Positions 16,041 to 24,227 of a DNA stretch of 64,000 bases are shown here, one piece after another. The translations under genes were made by a program, and so were the position numbers. Numbering within the stretch: position 1 is the stretch's first letter; every line of letters starts with the position of its first letter. Origin of the DNA: Pelagibacteraceae bacterium AG-319-F18 (GTDB taxonomy: Bacteria; Pseudomonadota; Alphaproteobacteria; Pelagibacterales; Pelagibacteraceae); contig QBXA01000001.1 in assembly GCA_003283905.1 (NCBI GenBank), positions 84,532 to 148,531 on the forward strand, in the 5' to 3' direction. The notes under the pieces are model-generated. The model was not told the origin of the DNA. It saw only the letters and a program-made list of their open reading frames with translations, and made no database searches.

Positions 16041-17529
16041 TTTCTCCTCCTCCCATAAGCACACCAAGTTTTTCTGAAGTAACTTCATCAGCATTCATAA
16101 TTTTTGATAATTTTCCTTTATGTATTACTGAAATTTTATCACTTAATTTTAATAACTCATCAGTATCTGTTGAGATCAATATTATTGATTTGTCTTGTTC
16201 ATTAATTTTAATCAGTGTTTCATGAATATAATTTATAGCTCCAATATCTAGGCCCCATGTCGGGTTGAAACAAATCAATAAGTCAGGGGATGTAATTAAT
16301 TCTCTACCAATAATAAGTTTTTGTAAATTTCCTCCTGATAAAAACTGGCTTTTTAGTTCAATATTATCTGTATTAACATTAAAATCAGATATAATTTTTT
16401 TTGCATGCTCTTTAATTTTGTTTTCATTTATTAAACCATTTTTAAAAAAATTTGATGACTTAAAATTATTTAAAGCAACATTTTCAAAAATTTTCATTTG
16501 TGGTACTGCAGCTTGTTCAAGCCTATCTTCTGGAGAAAAGGCCATTAAATACTCTCTTCTCTCTTGAGGATTTAGATCTCCAATATAATTTTTATTGAAT
16601 TCTATAGATTTCTTATCTGAAATAATTTCTCCACTTAAAATTTGAAATAATTCGCTTTGCCCATTTCCCGATATACCAGCAATTCCCAAACACTCACCTC
16701 GATTAACAGAAAAATTAATATTATTTAAATTAGTTTCAAAAGGATCTTCACTTATAAAATTAAGATTAGTGATCTTAATTAATTGATCTGATGATGTTTC
16801 TACTTTTTTTTTCTTAATTGTTTTTAAATTTTGACCTACCATTTTTTTTGCAAGTGTTTCAATATTTTCATTTTTTATTTCACTTACAGAAACTAATTTC
16901 CCTTTTCTCATTACAGCTACTTCATCACACAGCAGCATTACTTCTTTAAGTTTATGAGTTATATAAATAATTAAAATTCCTTCTTCTGAAAATTTTTTTA
17001 AAGACAAAAACAATTCACTAGTTTCTTGTTCTGTTAAAACAGATGTTGGCTCATCCATAATAAGTACTTTAGGATTTCTTATTAAACATCTAATTATTTC
17101 TACTTTCTGTTTTTGACCTGCTGAAAGATTTAATACTGGAACATCAAGATTAATTAAAAAATTATATTTTTTCATAATTAATTCAATTTTTTCTCTTAGA
17201 TTTTCTTTTTTTTCATCAGAGTCTATAATTAGATTTTCAAATACAGATAGTGTTTCAAAAAGATTGAAGTGCTGAAAAACCATTCCGATATCATTTTTCT
17301 TTGCATCAAGAGGAGAATTTAATTTTAAAATATTTTTATTTAAAAATATGTCACCTTGGTCCGGTATAATTACACCAGATAAAATTTTTACTAATGTTGA
17401 TTTACCAGCTCCATTTTCTCCCAGCAATGCATAGATTTTTCCACTTTCAAACTCTAAAGAAACATTGTCGTTTGCAATACATCCTGGATAAATTTTAGTT
17501 ACATTTGAAACTTTTAGATTAGTGTTCAT
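16033..17529 (-). CDS. ABC importer ATPase with two nucleotide-binding domains (RbsA/NupO type)
   Basis: A 498-residue cytoplasmic ATPase made of two fused ABC domains, as in sugar and nucleoside importers. The first domain has Walker A GENGAGKST (about residues 37-45), signature LSAGQKQK and Walker B VLIMDEPTS. The second has the degenerate Walker A GISGNGQSE, signature LSGGNLQKL and FNPTWGLD in place of the usual Walker B end, which is normal for the family. The last residues, MGGGEID, are encoded by the ribosome binding site of the next gene. Start ATG is four bases after the upstream deaminase stop. Confidence 0.92.
   Translation of the reverse strand: MNTNLKVSNVTKIYPGCIANDNVSLEFESGKIYALLGENGAGKSTLVKILSGVIIPDQGDIFLNKNILKLNSPLDAKKNDIGMVFQHFNLFETLSVFENLIIDSDEKKENLREKIELIMKKYNFLINLDVPVLNLSAGQKQKVEIIRCLIRNPKVLIMDEPTSVLTEQETSELFLSLKKFSEEGILIIYITHKLKEVMLLCDEVAVMRKGKLVSVSEIKNENIETLAKKMVGQNLKTIKKKKVETSSDQLIKITNLNFISEDPFETNLNNINFSVNRGECLGIAGISGNGQSELFQILSGEIISDKKSIEFNKNYIGDLNPQERREYLMAFSPEDRLEQAAVPQMKIFENVALNNFKSSNFFKNGLINENKIKEHAKKIISDFNVNTDNIELKSQFLSGGNLQKLIIGRELITSPDLLICFNPTWGLDIGAINYIHETLIKINEQDKSIILISTDTDELLKLSDKISVIHKGKLSKIMNADEVTSEKLGVLMGGGEID
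16044..16053 (-). promoter_or_regulatory. Extended ribosome binding site that decides a TTG start
   Basis: On the reverse strand GGAGGAGGAG runs just before AAA and TTG at 16040. A GGAGG core lies five to eight bases from the TTG, an ideal distance. The same bases encode the Gly-Gly-Gly-Glu end of the ATPase, so this gene end doubles as the translation start signal of the permease. Confidence 0.75.
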
Positions 17530-17532
17530 AGA

Positions 17533-18123
17533 TTATTTTAAAGGTATAAAATTTTTATTTTTAGACATTTGATATTTATTTGATAAAGCAATGTAATTTT
17601 TTTTAATTTCTTTTAATTGGTTTATAAATTTTTCTTTTTTTGAGGATGATAAATTTTCAATTAACATATTAACATTATGACTTTTCCAATAAGAGTTTTC
17701 TTTATTATACTCTCCATTATTTATTTTAAAAACTTCTTTAAGTATTTTTAAATCATGGGGAATATCAAACTCATCTTTTGTCGTTTCATATGGAAAAAGA
17801 TAATAAAAATTATCAAATCCTGAAAAGGTTATTGCACTAAGACATAAACTGCACGGCTCATGTGAAGATAAGAAAATACAGTCTTTTTCACTTGGTCGTG
17901 TGTCCTTATTTATTTCGTAAAATTTTTTAAGTGTATGAGTTTCCCCATGCCACAACGGATTCTCTATTTCATTATTTGATCCTGCAACCACTAAAGAGAA
18001 ATCGTCTTTTTTAAGTATTGCTGCACCAAATATTTTATTTCCAATATTAACCCCTTTTTCTGTAAGAGGTAAAATTTCTTTATTAAATATATCTAGAAAT
18101 TTTTCTAAGGTTTTTTCTGTCAT
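17533..18123 (-). CDS. Nucleoside/base deaminase, cytidine deaminase fold
   Basis: A 196-residue zinc deaminase from the start chosen here. The zinc and catalytic residues are present as His59 and Glu61 (WHGE) and Cys91 and Cys94 (EPCSLC). It keeps the general fold of guanine and tRNA adenosine deaminases but lacks the GuaD end FDDSF and has a long C-terminal extension rich in Lys and Asn. The reading frame could begin 30 bases upstream at 18153, but ATG at 18123 gives a better N-terminus. It heads the purine ABC importer run, so it likely acts on the imported base or nucleoside. The substrate is unknown. Confidence 0.8.
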   Translation of the reverse strand: MTEKTLEKFLDIFNKEILPLTEKGVNIGNKIFGAAILKKDDFSLVVAGSNNEIENPLWHGETHTLKKFYEINKDTRPSEKDCIFLSSHEPCSLCLSAITFSGFDNFYYLFPYETTKDEFDIPHDLKILKEVFKINNGEYNKENSYWKSHNVNMLIENLSSSKKEKFINQLKEIKKNYIALSNKYQMSKNKNFIPLK

Positions 18124-18249
18124 ATTGTTTGAATTAACAAATAAAGAACACAATTGTTAATATAATTAAACTTAAAATTAATGAGAATAAATAATTTATA
18201 CAACTTAAAAGTTAATACTTACTAAATGATAAAAATGTTAATTTAAACA

Positions 18250-18555
18250 ATGTTGAAATTAAAGACTATAATAAGCTTTTTTGTAATCTTACTCTTTTTT
18301 TCAGGATGTCAAACAGTTAAAGAAAAAACTGATGCTATTGTTGAAAAAGAAAATGAAAAATTAAGTAAATTTCTTGGAAAATCAGCGAGTGAACTACAGA
18401 TGAAGCTAGGAAAACCAGATGAAGATTTCAAAAATGCTAAAGGAAATTTTGAACTAATTTATAATAGTAAAAAATATCTGGTACCTTGTGAAAGAAGGTT
18501 TGAAATTAATTCAGATAAGATTGTTATAGGTTTTGTGTCAAATGGTTGCTTTTAA
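18250..18555 (+). CDS. Small lipoprotein of unknown function
   Basis: A 101-residue protein with a lipoprotein signal: hydrophobic residues 6-18 followed by the lipobox FSGC with the acylated Cys at residue 20. The mature part is charged (ekTDAIVEKENEKLSKFLGKSASELQ-like helix) and then has GKPDEDFKNAKGNFELIY, a pattern seen in SmpA/OmlA-like and related small envelope lipoproteins, though the match is weak. Two Cys near the end (VPCERR and SNGCF) could pair. It stands between the purine importer and the NCS2 permease but nothing ties it to purines. Confidence 0.7.
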   Translation: MLKLKTIISFFVILLFFSGCQTVKEKTDAIVEKENEKLSKFLGKSASELQMKLGKPDEDFKNAKGNFELIYNSKKYLVPCERRFEINSDKIVIGFVSNGCF

Positions 18556-18700
18556 AATCAATTTACGAAAATAATAAATTAATATTTTTCTTTTAATAGT
18601 TGAATTTAATCTGCTCATTATAGGTTTTTTCAACCTTCTAAAATAGACATATTCCAAACTAAACTGTTTTTTTTATATAAATTGACAACTAATAATGTAA

Positions 18701-18728
18701 CGTCCTCCTAATTAACGACGGAGGATAA
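18701..18728 (+). promoter_or_regulatory. Hairpin that can cover the ribosome binding site of the NCS2 permease gene
   Basis: TCCTCC at 18703-18708 is complementary to the ribosome binding site GGAGGA at 18720-18725, with an 11-base loop; one G-U pair can extend the stem. A competing short stem can form between CGTC (18701-18704) and GACG (18717-18720). The two folds exclude each other, so this 5' region could control translation. I do not recognise it as a known riboswitch class. Confidence 0.5.
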
Positions 18729-20051
18729 ATGGTTTCAAGTAAAACACAAAAGGGCTCTACAAGCAGTCCAGACAAGAAACTTCCATTAAATAAATCCATA
18801 CCTTTAGGAATTCAGCACGTGCTAGCAATGTTTGCTGGCAATATAACTGTTCCTATTATTGTGGCTGGAGTTTTTGGTCAAACGCCTGAAGAAAAAATAT
18901 TTTTGATTCAAATGGCTTTGTTTGTAGCGGGAGTAGCAACAATTATTCAAACTGTTGGATATAAAGAAATTGGTGCAAGACTACCTATAATTCAAGGTAC
19001 AAGTTTTGCATTTATACCAATAATGCTACCATTTAAAGCCGCAGGTTTAGGCGCAGTATTTACAGCAGCATTTATTGGAGGAATTTTCCAAATTTTTATT
19101 GGGAAAATTTTAAAACCTATAAGGCATCTTTTTCCACCATTAGTCACAGGAATAGTCGTGTTAATGATAGGATTTAGTTTGCTCAAAGTTGGGTTCATGT
19201 ATGCTGGTGGAGGTGGATGGTTAATGAACAACAAACCTGAAATTTTTGCAAATGCAAATCACTTAACTGTTGCCTTTACTGTTTTTATAGTTGCTATTGG
19301 TTTTAATATTAAAGGTAAAGGGATGGCTTCTTCAGCTTCAATTTTAATTGGAATAGTAGCTGGTTTCATCGTTGCTGCAGCACTAGGAATGGTTAACTAC
19401 GGCAAAATTGAATCTGCATCATGGTTTGCACTTCCAATGCCTCTTCAATATGGAATTGATTTTGTTCCAGGAGCAATAATTCTAATGTTGTTTATGTCAA
19501 TTGTTACAACAATTGAGACAATAGGAGACATAAGTGCTACGACAATGGGTGGTGCTAAACGAGAAGCAACTGACAAGGAATTATCAGGTGGAATAATGGG
19601 AGATGGAGTTGGAACAGCATTTGGTGCATTATTTAATGCAATGCCAAATACTTCCTATTCACAAAACGCAGGACTAGTTGCATTTACAGGAGTAATAAGT
19701 CGACATGTTGGAACTATAGCTGGAATAATTTTAGTTTTAATGGGTCTATTTCCAAAATTAGGTGGAATAATTGCTGCAATGCCAGAGTCAGTTATTGGTG
19801 GAGCAGCGATCATTATGTTTGGTATGATAGCGGCTGCTGGGATTAAATTGATTTCAAAAGCAGAAATGGATCAAAGAAATTTATTAATCTTAGCTCTTTC
19901 ATTATCTTTTGGAATTGGAATGTCATTATTGCCTGACTTTGTAAAAAATATTCCAGATTTTGGAATAAGTTTGAAACTATTGTTAACTACTGGACTTATA
20001 CCTGCTGGATTATTGGCATTTGTTTTAAATGCTATAATGGCAAAAAAATAA
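18729..20051 (+). CDS. NCS2 purine permease (xanthine/uric acid type)
   Basis: Proton-driven uptake of xanthine, urate or a related oxopurine across the inner membrane. The 440-residue protein begins its first helix with GIQHVLAMFAGNITVPI, typical of the NAT/NCS2 family, and has about 14 membrane segments. The NAT signature is QNAGLVAFTG; the Q at the first position is the purine-type residue, whereas UraA-type uracil permeases have E. It stands alone, with a long 5' region and a strong terminator. It gives this island a second uptake route beside the ABC importer. Confidence 0.9.
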   Translation: MVSSKTQKGSTSSPDKKLPLNKSIPLGIQHVLAMFAGNITVPIIVAGVFGQTPEEKIFLIQMALFVAGVATIIQTVGYKEIGARLPIIQGTSFAFIPIMLPFKAAGLGAVFTAAFIGGIFQIFIGKILKPIRHLFPPLVTGIVVLMIGFSLLKVGFMYAGGGGWLMNNKPEIFANANHLTVAFTVFIVAIGFNIKGKGMASSASILIGIVAGFIVAAALGMVNYGKIESASWFALPMPLQYGIDFVPGAIILMLFMSIVTTIETIGDISATTMGGAKREATDKELSGGIMGDGVGTAFGALFNAMPNTSYSQNAGLVAFTGVISRHVGTIAGIILVLMGLFPKLGGIIAAMPESVIGGAAIIMFGMIAAAGIKLISKAEMDQRNLLILALSLSFGIGMSLLPDFVKNIPDFGISLKLLLTTGLIPAGLLAFVLNAIMAKK

Positions 20052-20063
20052 TTAATAATTTAA

Positions 20064-20087
20064 CTTGTGGGGAGAAATCCCCACAAG
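20064..20087. terminator. Intrinsic terminator between convergent genes
   Basis: CTTGTGGGG (20064-20072) and CCCCACAAG (20079-20087) form a perfect 9-bp stem with loop AGAAAT, and flanking TTTAAC and GTTAAA can extend it. It lies between the NCS2 permease gene and hsp20, which face each other. There is no long T run, so termination may be modest. Confidence 0.75.
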
Positions 20088-20098
20088 CAAGGTTAAAC

Positions 20099-20545
20099 TT
20101 ATTTAATTTCGATAAGTTTTTTCTTTTTATGTTCTGGAATTATTCTTTCACAAGATATTGTTAAAAGACCATCTTTAAGTTCAGCACCATTGACTTTTAC
20201 ATCATCAGCAATAGTAAATGATCTTGCAAATTGTCTTTGAGAGATACCTTTGTGAATAATTTCTCCATCAACATTATTTTCCTCAGATTTATTAATCTGT
20301 TTAGTTCTTACTGTTAATAAATTATCTTCAAACTCAACCTCTACATCATTTTTGTTAAAACCAGCTAATGCTACTTCAATAGCATAATTGTCCTTACTAG
20401 TTTTTCTGATGTTGTAAGGTGGGTAATTTGACTGCATTGTCAAATTTCCATTTCCAAGCATATTTTCAAATTGATCAAACATGTCGTCGAAACCAACTGA
20501 AAAAGGCCTTAGAGAGTTAAATATAGATAGATCCTTACTTGTCAT
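20099..20545 (-). CDS. Small heat shock protein (Hsp20/IbpA family)
   Basis: ATP-independent chaperone that holds unfolding proteins. The 148-residue protein has the N-terminal SLRPFSVGFDDMFDQFE region, the alpha-crystallin core YNIRKTSKDNYAIEVALAG (about residues 44-62), FEDNLLTVRT, and AELKDGLLTISCERIIPE near the end. The C-terminal IxI anchor appears as LIEIK. The gene has its own RpoH-type promoter and a leader that can fold over the ribosome binding site, so both transcription and translation may respond to heat. Confidence 0.93.
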   Translation of the reverse strand: MTSKDLSIFNSLRPFSVGFDDMFDQFENMLGNGNLTMQSNYPPYNIRKTSKDNYAIEVALAGFNKNDVEVEFEDNLLTVRTKQINKSEENNVDGEIIHKGISQRQFARSFTIADDVKVNGAELKDGLLTISCERIIPEHKKKKLIEIK

Positions 20546-20577
20546 AATATCCTCCTTATTTGTTAAGCAAGTTTATT
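20546..20577 (-). promoter_or_regulatory. ROSE-like RNA thermometer candidate at the hsp20 ribosome binding site
   Basis: In the hsp20 leader (reverse strand) CUUGCU, at 20571-20566, faces the ribosome binding site AGGAGG, at 20556-20551, across a nine-base loop. The pairing has a G-U and a G-G mismatch, the hallmark of ROSE elements, where UUGCU or UCGCU covers the AGGA. An outer AAUA-UAUU stem (20577-20574 with 20549-20546) extends it. Only the last hairpin is evident; the other ROSE hairpins were not established. Confidence 0.6.
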
Positions 20578-20608
20578 TTATGCAAGCCCCATTAGGCGAC
20601 TTACAAGA

Positions 20609-20639
20609 GTTATTTAGGAACTAGTTTAAATATTTCAAG
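20609..20639 (-). promoter_or_regulatory. RpoH-type promoter for hsp20
   Basis: On the reverse strand CTTGAAA begins at 20639 and, 17 bases after CTTG, CCTAAATAAC follows. This fits the alphaproteobacterial heat shock consensus CTTG-N17-CYTATNTNNG in six of the eight defined -10 positions. Transcription would start about 55-60 bases before the ATG and so include the putative thermometer. Confidence 0.65.
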
Positions 20640-20649
20640 ATAGAAAATA

Positions 20650-22725
20650 TTAAATTTTATTAGATATTTTTAAAGCAAAGGCATAATCAATTGCAATTTC
20701 TTCAATAGCACCATCTCTACCAGATTTTCCACCATGACCTGCATTCATTTCTGTTTTTAAAAGTAGTAAATTATTATCAGTTTTGTAGTCACGTAATTTA
20801 GCAGTAAATTTTGTAGGCTCATCAAACAAAACTCTATTATCACTTAAACTAGTAGTGATTAACATATGAGGATAATCCATTTTCTTAATATTATTATATG
20901 GAGCGTAAGAGAATATATAATCAAAATGTTCTTTGTTATCTTTAGCGTTACCAAATTCATCAAATTCTCCAACAGTCAAAGGAAGTGAATGATCTAGATT
21001 GGTAGTTAATGAGTCCACGAATGGGACAGCCATAATAATTCCTAAAAATAATTCTGGGGCTTGATTGACGACTGCACCCATTAATAAACCTCCTGCAGAT
21101 CCACCCATTCCAATTATTTTTCCTTTTGAAGAGTATTTGTGATCAATTAAGTATTTGGTAGCAAAGATGTAGTCTTCAAATGTATTTTTTTTATTTGTTA
21201 GCTTTCCTTCTTTCCACCACTTCATTCCTTTTTCCATGCCGCCTCTTATATGTGCGGTTGCCCATATTATATCTCTGTCAATTAAACTTAGTCTTGTTGA
21301 AGAAAAGTTTGGACTCATAGAACTGCCATATGAGCCATATCCATAAAGTAATAAATTTGCTGTTCCGTCAATTTTTGTGTTTTTGTGTCTGGTAATTGTC
21401 AAAGGAACTAGTCTTCCATCATGAGACTCATATTCTATTCTTTCTACAATGTAATCATTTGAATTATGACCTGAGGGAATCTTCTGTTCTTTAACAAGTT
21501 TTTTTGATTTTGTTGATAAATTGTAAAGATACACTCTTGATGGTGTTTTGGGTGATGAATATCCAAGATAAACATTATCAGTATTTCTATCTTTCTGAGT
21601 TAAAGAAATTCCAGGAACACAAATTTTTTCATCGGATATAATTAATTCCTTTTCTTTTCCAGTAGAAATATTTTTGATAAAAATTTTGTCCAATGCATTA
21701 GAGGTTTCTGATCTTATGATCCAATCTTTTAAAAAGGTACAACCACCAATTAAAACTTCATTTTTGGACTCGATAAAAGTTTTCCAATTTTGAACTTCTA
21801 GACTATCTGAAATATCAATTTTAAAATCTTCTGCATTTTTATTTGTATGATTGTAAAATTTACCATCCCAAGAGCTAATAGAGTACAAAACTCCTTTTTT
21901 TCTTTTGATTATTAATTTAGGTGTTGGATTTTCTTCATCAACTTTAAAATAATATTGTTCAGAAGTGTTATGATCTGAAGTATTAATAAAATAATATTTT
22001 TCATCTGAACTTAGACCTATGCTTACTGTGAATGCTTCACTTTTTTCTTCAAAGATTAATTTATCCTCATCTTTAAAGTTTCCAATCTCATGTCTATAAA
22101 TTTTTCTAGCTCTATGATTTTCATCAAGTTTTGAATAAAAAATATATTTGTCGTCTAGGCTAAAAGTAATACCCCCTGATGTTTCAGATATTTCTTTTGA
22201 AATAATTTTATTTGATCTAATGTCTCTTATAAAAATTGTGTAATATTCAGATCCTTTGGTATCTAATGAATAACCAAGATATTTATCGTTGTTACTTACC
22301 TCTAAATCACCAACACCAAAATATTCGGTATTTAACTTTTTTTTTTCCTCATCACCATTCCAAATTTCTTCAACATTATCTGTATCAATTTTTTTTCTAA
22401 GTTTAATTGAGTAATTTCCAGTAGCTGTGGTTTTGGTCCAATATTCGTAGGTATGATCTTTATATGGAAGAGATTCATCATCTAATTTTATTCTTCCTTT
22501 AATCTCATCAAATAATTTTTTTTGAACATTTTTAGTATCTTTTAAATGGTGCTCCGCATAAGAATTTTCTTCATTTAAATAATTTTTGACCTCTGGATCT
22601 AGTTTGGATTTATCTTTTAAAACCTCTAAGATATTTTGTTGATGTATCCAGCTATAATTATCTTCCCATGCAACATCATGACAAGATTTTAACTCTATCT
22701 TTTTTTTTAGATATGGTATTTTCAT
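20650..22725 (-). CDS. ptrB: Oligopeptidase B (prolyl oligopeptidase family S9A)
   Basis: Cytoplasmic serine peptidase that cuts short peptides after basic residues. The 691-residue protein has an N-terminal beta-propeller (about residues 70-400) and a C-terminal alpha/beta hydrolase. The catalytic Ser lies in GMGGSAGG, the Asp in SLSDNRV and the His in NAGHGG. The RGGMEKGMKWWKEGK block and YGSYGSS oxyanion region are typical of oligopeptidase B. The length fits the family. No signal peptide is seen. It shares the intergenic space with the hsp20 promoter but is read toward it as a separate unit. Confidence 0.92.
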   Translation of the reverse strand: MKIPYLKKKIELKSCHDVAWEDNYSWIHQQNILEVLKDKSKLDPEVKNYLNEENSYAEHHLKDTKNVQKKLFDEIKGRIKLDDESLPYKDHTYEYWTKTTATGNYSIKLRKKIDTDNVEEIWNGDEEKKKLNTEYFGVGDLEVSNNDKYLGYSLDTKGSEYYTIFIRDIRSNKIISKEISETSGGITFSLDDKYIFYSKLDENHRARKIYRHEIGNFKDEDKLIFEEKSEAFTVSIGLSSDEKYYFINTSDHNTSEQYYFKVDEENPTPKLIIKRKKGVLYSISSWDGKFYNHTNKNAEDFKIDISDSLEVQNWKTFIESKNEVLIGGCTFLKDWIIRSETSNALDKIFIKNISTGKEKELIISDEKICVPGISLTQKDRNTDNVYLGYSSPKTPSRVYLYNLSTKSKKLVKEQKIPSGHNSNDYIVERIEYESHDGRLVPLTITRHKNTKIDGTANLLLYGYGSYGSSMSPNFSSTRLSLIDRDIIWATAHIRGGMEKGMKWWKEGKLTNKKNTFEDYIFATKYLIDHKYSSKGKIIGMGGSAGGLLMGAVVNQAPELFLGIIMAVPFVDSLTTNLDHSLPLTVGEFDEFGNAKDNKEHFDYIFSYAPYNNIKKMDYPHMLITTSLSDNRVLFDEPTKFTAKLRDYKTDNNLLLLKTEMNAGHGGKSGRDGAIEEIAIDYAFALKISNKI

Positions 22726-22740
22726 TATTAGAGGAAATAT

Positions 22741-23244
22741 ATGAATATTATAATTTATACAGTGTTATTTTTGATCAGTTTATATTTTTTACTTAAATTT
22801 TTTGCCAATATTGCTTCAAAAAAAATATCCCAAGGTTTAAGATTATTCTTGTTTGTGGGATTAGTCATTTTAGCTATTTTATTTGCTGTGGGTGGAAAAT
22901 TTTTATTATCTTTACCATTAACAATTGTAAGTTTAGCTTTATTAAAACTCAAAGGACTCTCATTATTTCAATTAATTTCATTATTTAGGCTAATACAAAC
23001 TCTAAGAAATTCTCAAAGATTTTCGTTTAAAAATAAAAATGCAGTTAATACTTCTTCTATGTCAGTTCCTGAAGCCTACAAAATACTTAATCTAGATCCA
23101 ACTAAAAAATTAACTAAGGATGAGGTTAATAAAGCTTATATTAAAATACAAAAAAAAATACATCCTGATGTGTCGCCTGAAACTGCAAGACTTTCATCAA
23201 TAGTAAATGAAGCAAAAGATATAATACTTGATAGTTTAACCTAG
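22741..23244 (+). CDS. Membrane-anchored DnaJ-domain protein
   Basis: A 167-residue protein with two N-terminal membrane segments (about residues 2-20 and 34-65) and a short C-terminal J-domain (about 110-167) that contains the Hsp70-activating HPD (KKIHPDVSPE). This layout is known from alphaproteobacteria and resembles mitochondrial Tim14/Pam18 in having a membrane anchor before a minimal J-domain. It probably recruits DnaK to the membrane. The client is unknown. It is divergent from oligopeptidase B and overlaps the convergent glycosyltransferase by four bases. Confidence 0.85.
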   Translation: MNIIIYTVLFLISLYFLLKFFANIASKKISQGLRLFLFVGLVILAILFAVGGKFLLSLPLTIVSLALLKLKGLSLFQLISLFRLIQTLRNSQRFSFKNKNAVNTSSMSVPEAYKILNLDPTKKLTKDEVNKAYIKIQKKIHPDVSPETARLSSIVNEAKDIILDSLT

Positions 23245-24179
23245 TTCTTAAATTGTTTAATAGTTTTAATAACCTCTTCCACAGTTATTAGGTTTGGATC
23301 AGCGTTAGTTCCATGAGATATTTTCTCAATGTCATATCCACTTGGCACCATTCGATGATAATTTTGACTGTAGTCTGTATATGCTTTCGGTGAGTCTAAA
23401 AGTATTACGATACTTTTTTTTCCATACTGAGAAGTTATGTGTGAACCAAAAGAGTCATTTCCAACATACATATCTGAAGCACACAGATAGGGAATTAAAC
23501 TCTTAATATTTTTATTACTTAAAGTAATATAATTTTTTTTATTTAAATTTAATATAATCTCACTTTCAATTTCTTTTTCATTAGGACCACAAAGTAGGAA
23601 AAAAAAATAATCATCTGACTCATTAAGTTTATTTATAAGTTCTGAAAAATTTTTTGATCCCCATCTAGTTGTAGGTCCTGATGACCCTGCACCAATTACT
23701 ATTTTAAATTTACTTTTGTCACATTCATTATAAATCTTATCTAATTTTTCTTTAGTAATAAAAAAATTAGTTTCTGTAGGACAATTATTAATTTGCAGAT
23801 AATCCTCAGTCAATTTTTTTGCAGTTTTTACTAAGTGTAAATTTTTCTTTTTAAAAAAATCGTAAATCCAAACATTCTTAATACCTGCCAATTTTGATGA
23901 TAAATATAAGCGTATACTTGGATAAAAAATTAATAAATCTCTAAAATTAAAACTCTTTAAAATTTTTGCTAGACTAAAAACATCAATTAATTTTTTATGA
24001 TATTGATCAATGTAAAAAACTTTTTCTATTAGAGGGTCATCAGCAAGTGCTGCCTCTAAATTTTTACATAAAGTTATAATTGTTACAGGACCATTTTTTT
24101 TTGCAATTTGATGACAGTAAGATAGATGAAGTAGATTTGCCCCTAAACCCACATAACTTAAGTAAATACCTGTTTTCAT
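23241..24179 (-). CDS. Glycosyltransferase family 9 (heptosyltransferase-like)
   Basis: A 312-residue GT-B enzyme of family 9, usually adding heptose or another sugar to the lipopolysaccharide core. The C-terminal half has GAGSSGPTTRWGSKNFSELI (about residues 164-183) and the nucleotide-sugar segment VGNDSFGSHITSQYGK (about 245-260), both typical. The acceptor and sugar cannot be read from the sequence. It is a single gene, between the convergent DnaJ-domain gene and the divergent DapA-like gene. Confidence 0.82.
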   Translation of the reverse strand: MKTGIYLSYVGLGANLLHLSYCHQIAKKNGPVTIITLCKNLEAALADDPLIEKVFYIDQYHKKLIDVFSLAKILKSFNFRDLLIFYPSIRLYLSSKLAGIKNVWIYDFFKKKNLHLVKTAKKLTEDYLQINNCPTETNFFITKEKLDKIYNECDKSKFKIVIGAGSSGPTTRWGSKNFSELINKLNESDDYFFFLLCGPNEKEIESEIILNLNKKNYITLSNKNIKSLIPYLCASDMYVGNDSFGSHITSQYGKKSIVILLDSPKAYTDYSQNYHRMVPSGYDIEKISHGTNADPNLITVEEVIKTIKQFKN

Positions 24180-24227
24180 AAATTTTTATTCATTTTTTTT
24201 TAAATTATATTATGCTTTAATAAATTT

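Noticed and set aside
15900..16094. Longer start for the first purine permease (ATG at 16094)
   Set aside because: It overlaps the ATPase gene by 62 bases in another frame, its first 18 residues look unlike a membrane protein start, and a perfect ribosome binding site precedes TTG at 16040.
18682..18687. TTGACA as the -35 box of the NCS2 permease gene
   Set aside because: No -10-like sequence lies 16-18 bases downstream; that position falls in the TCCTCC hairpin arm.
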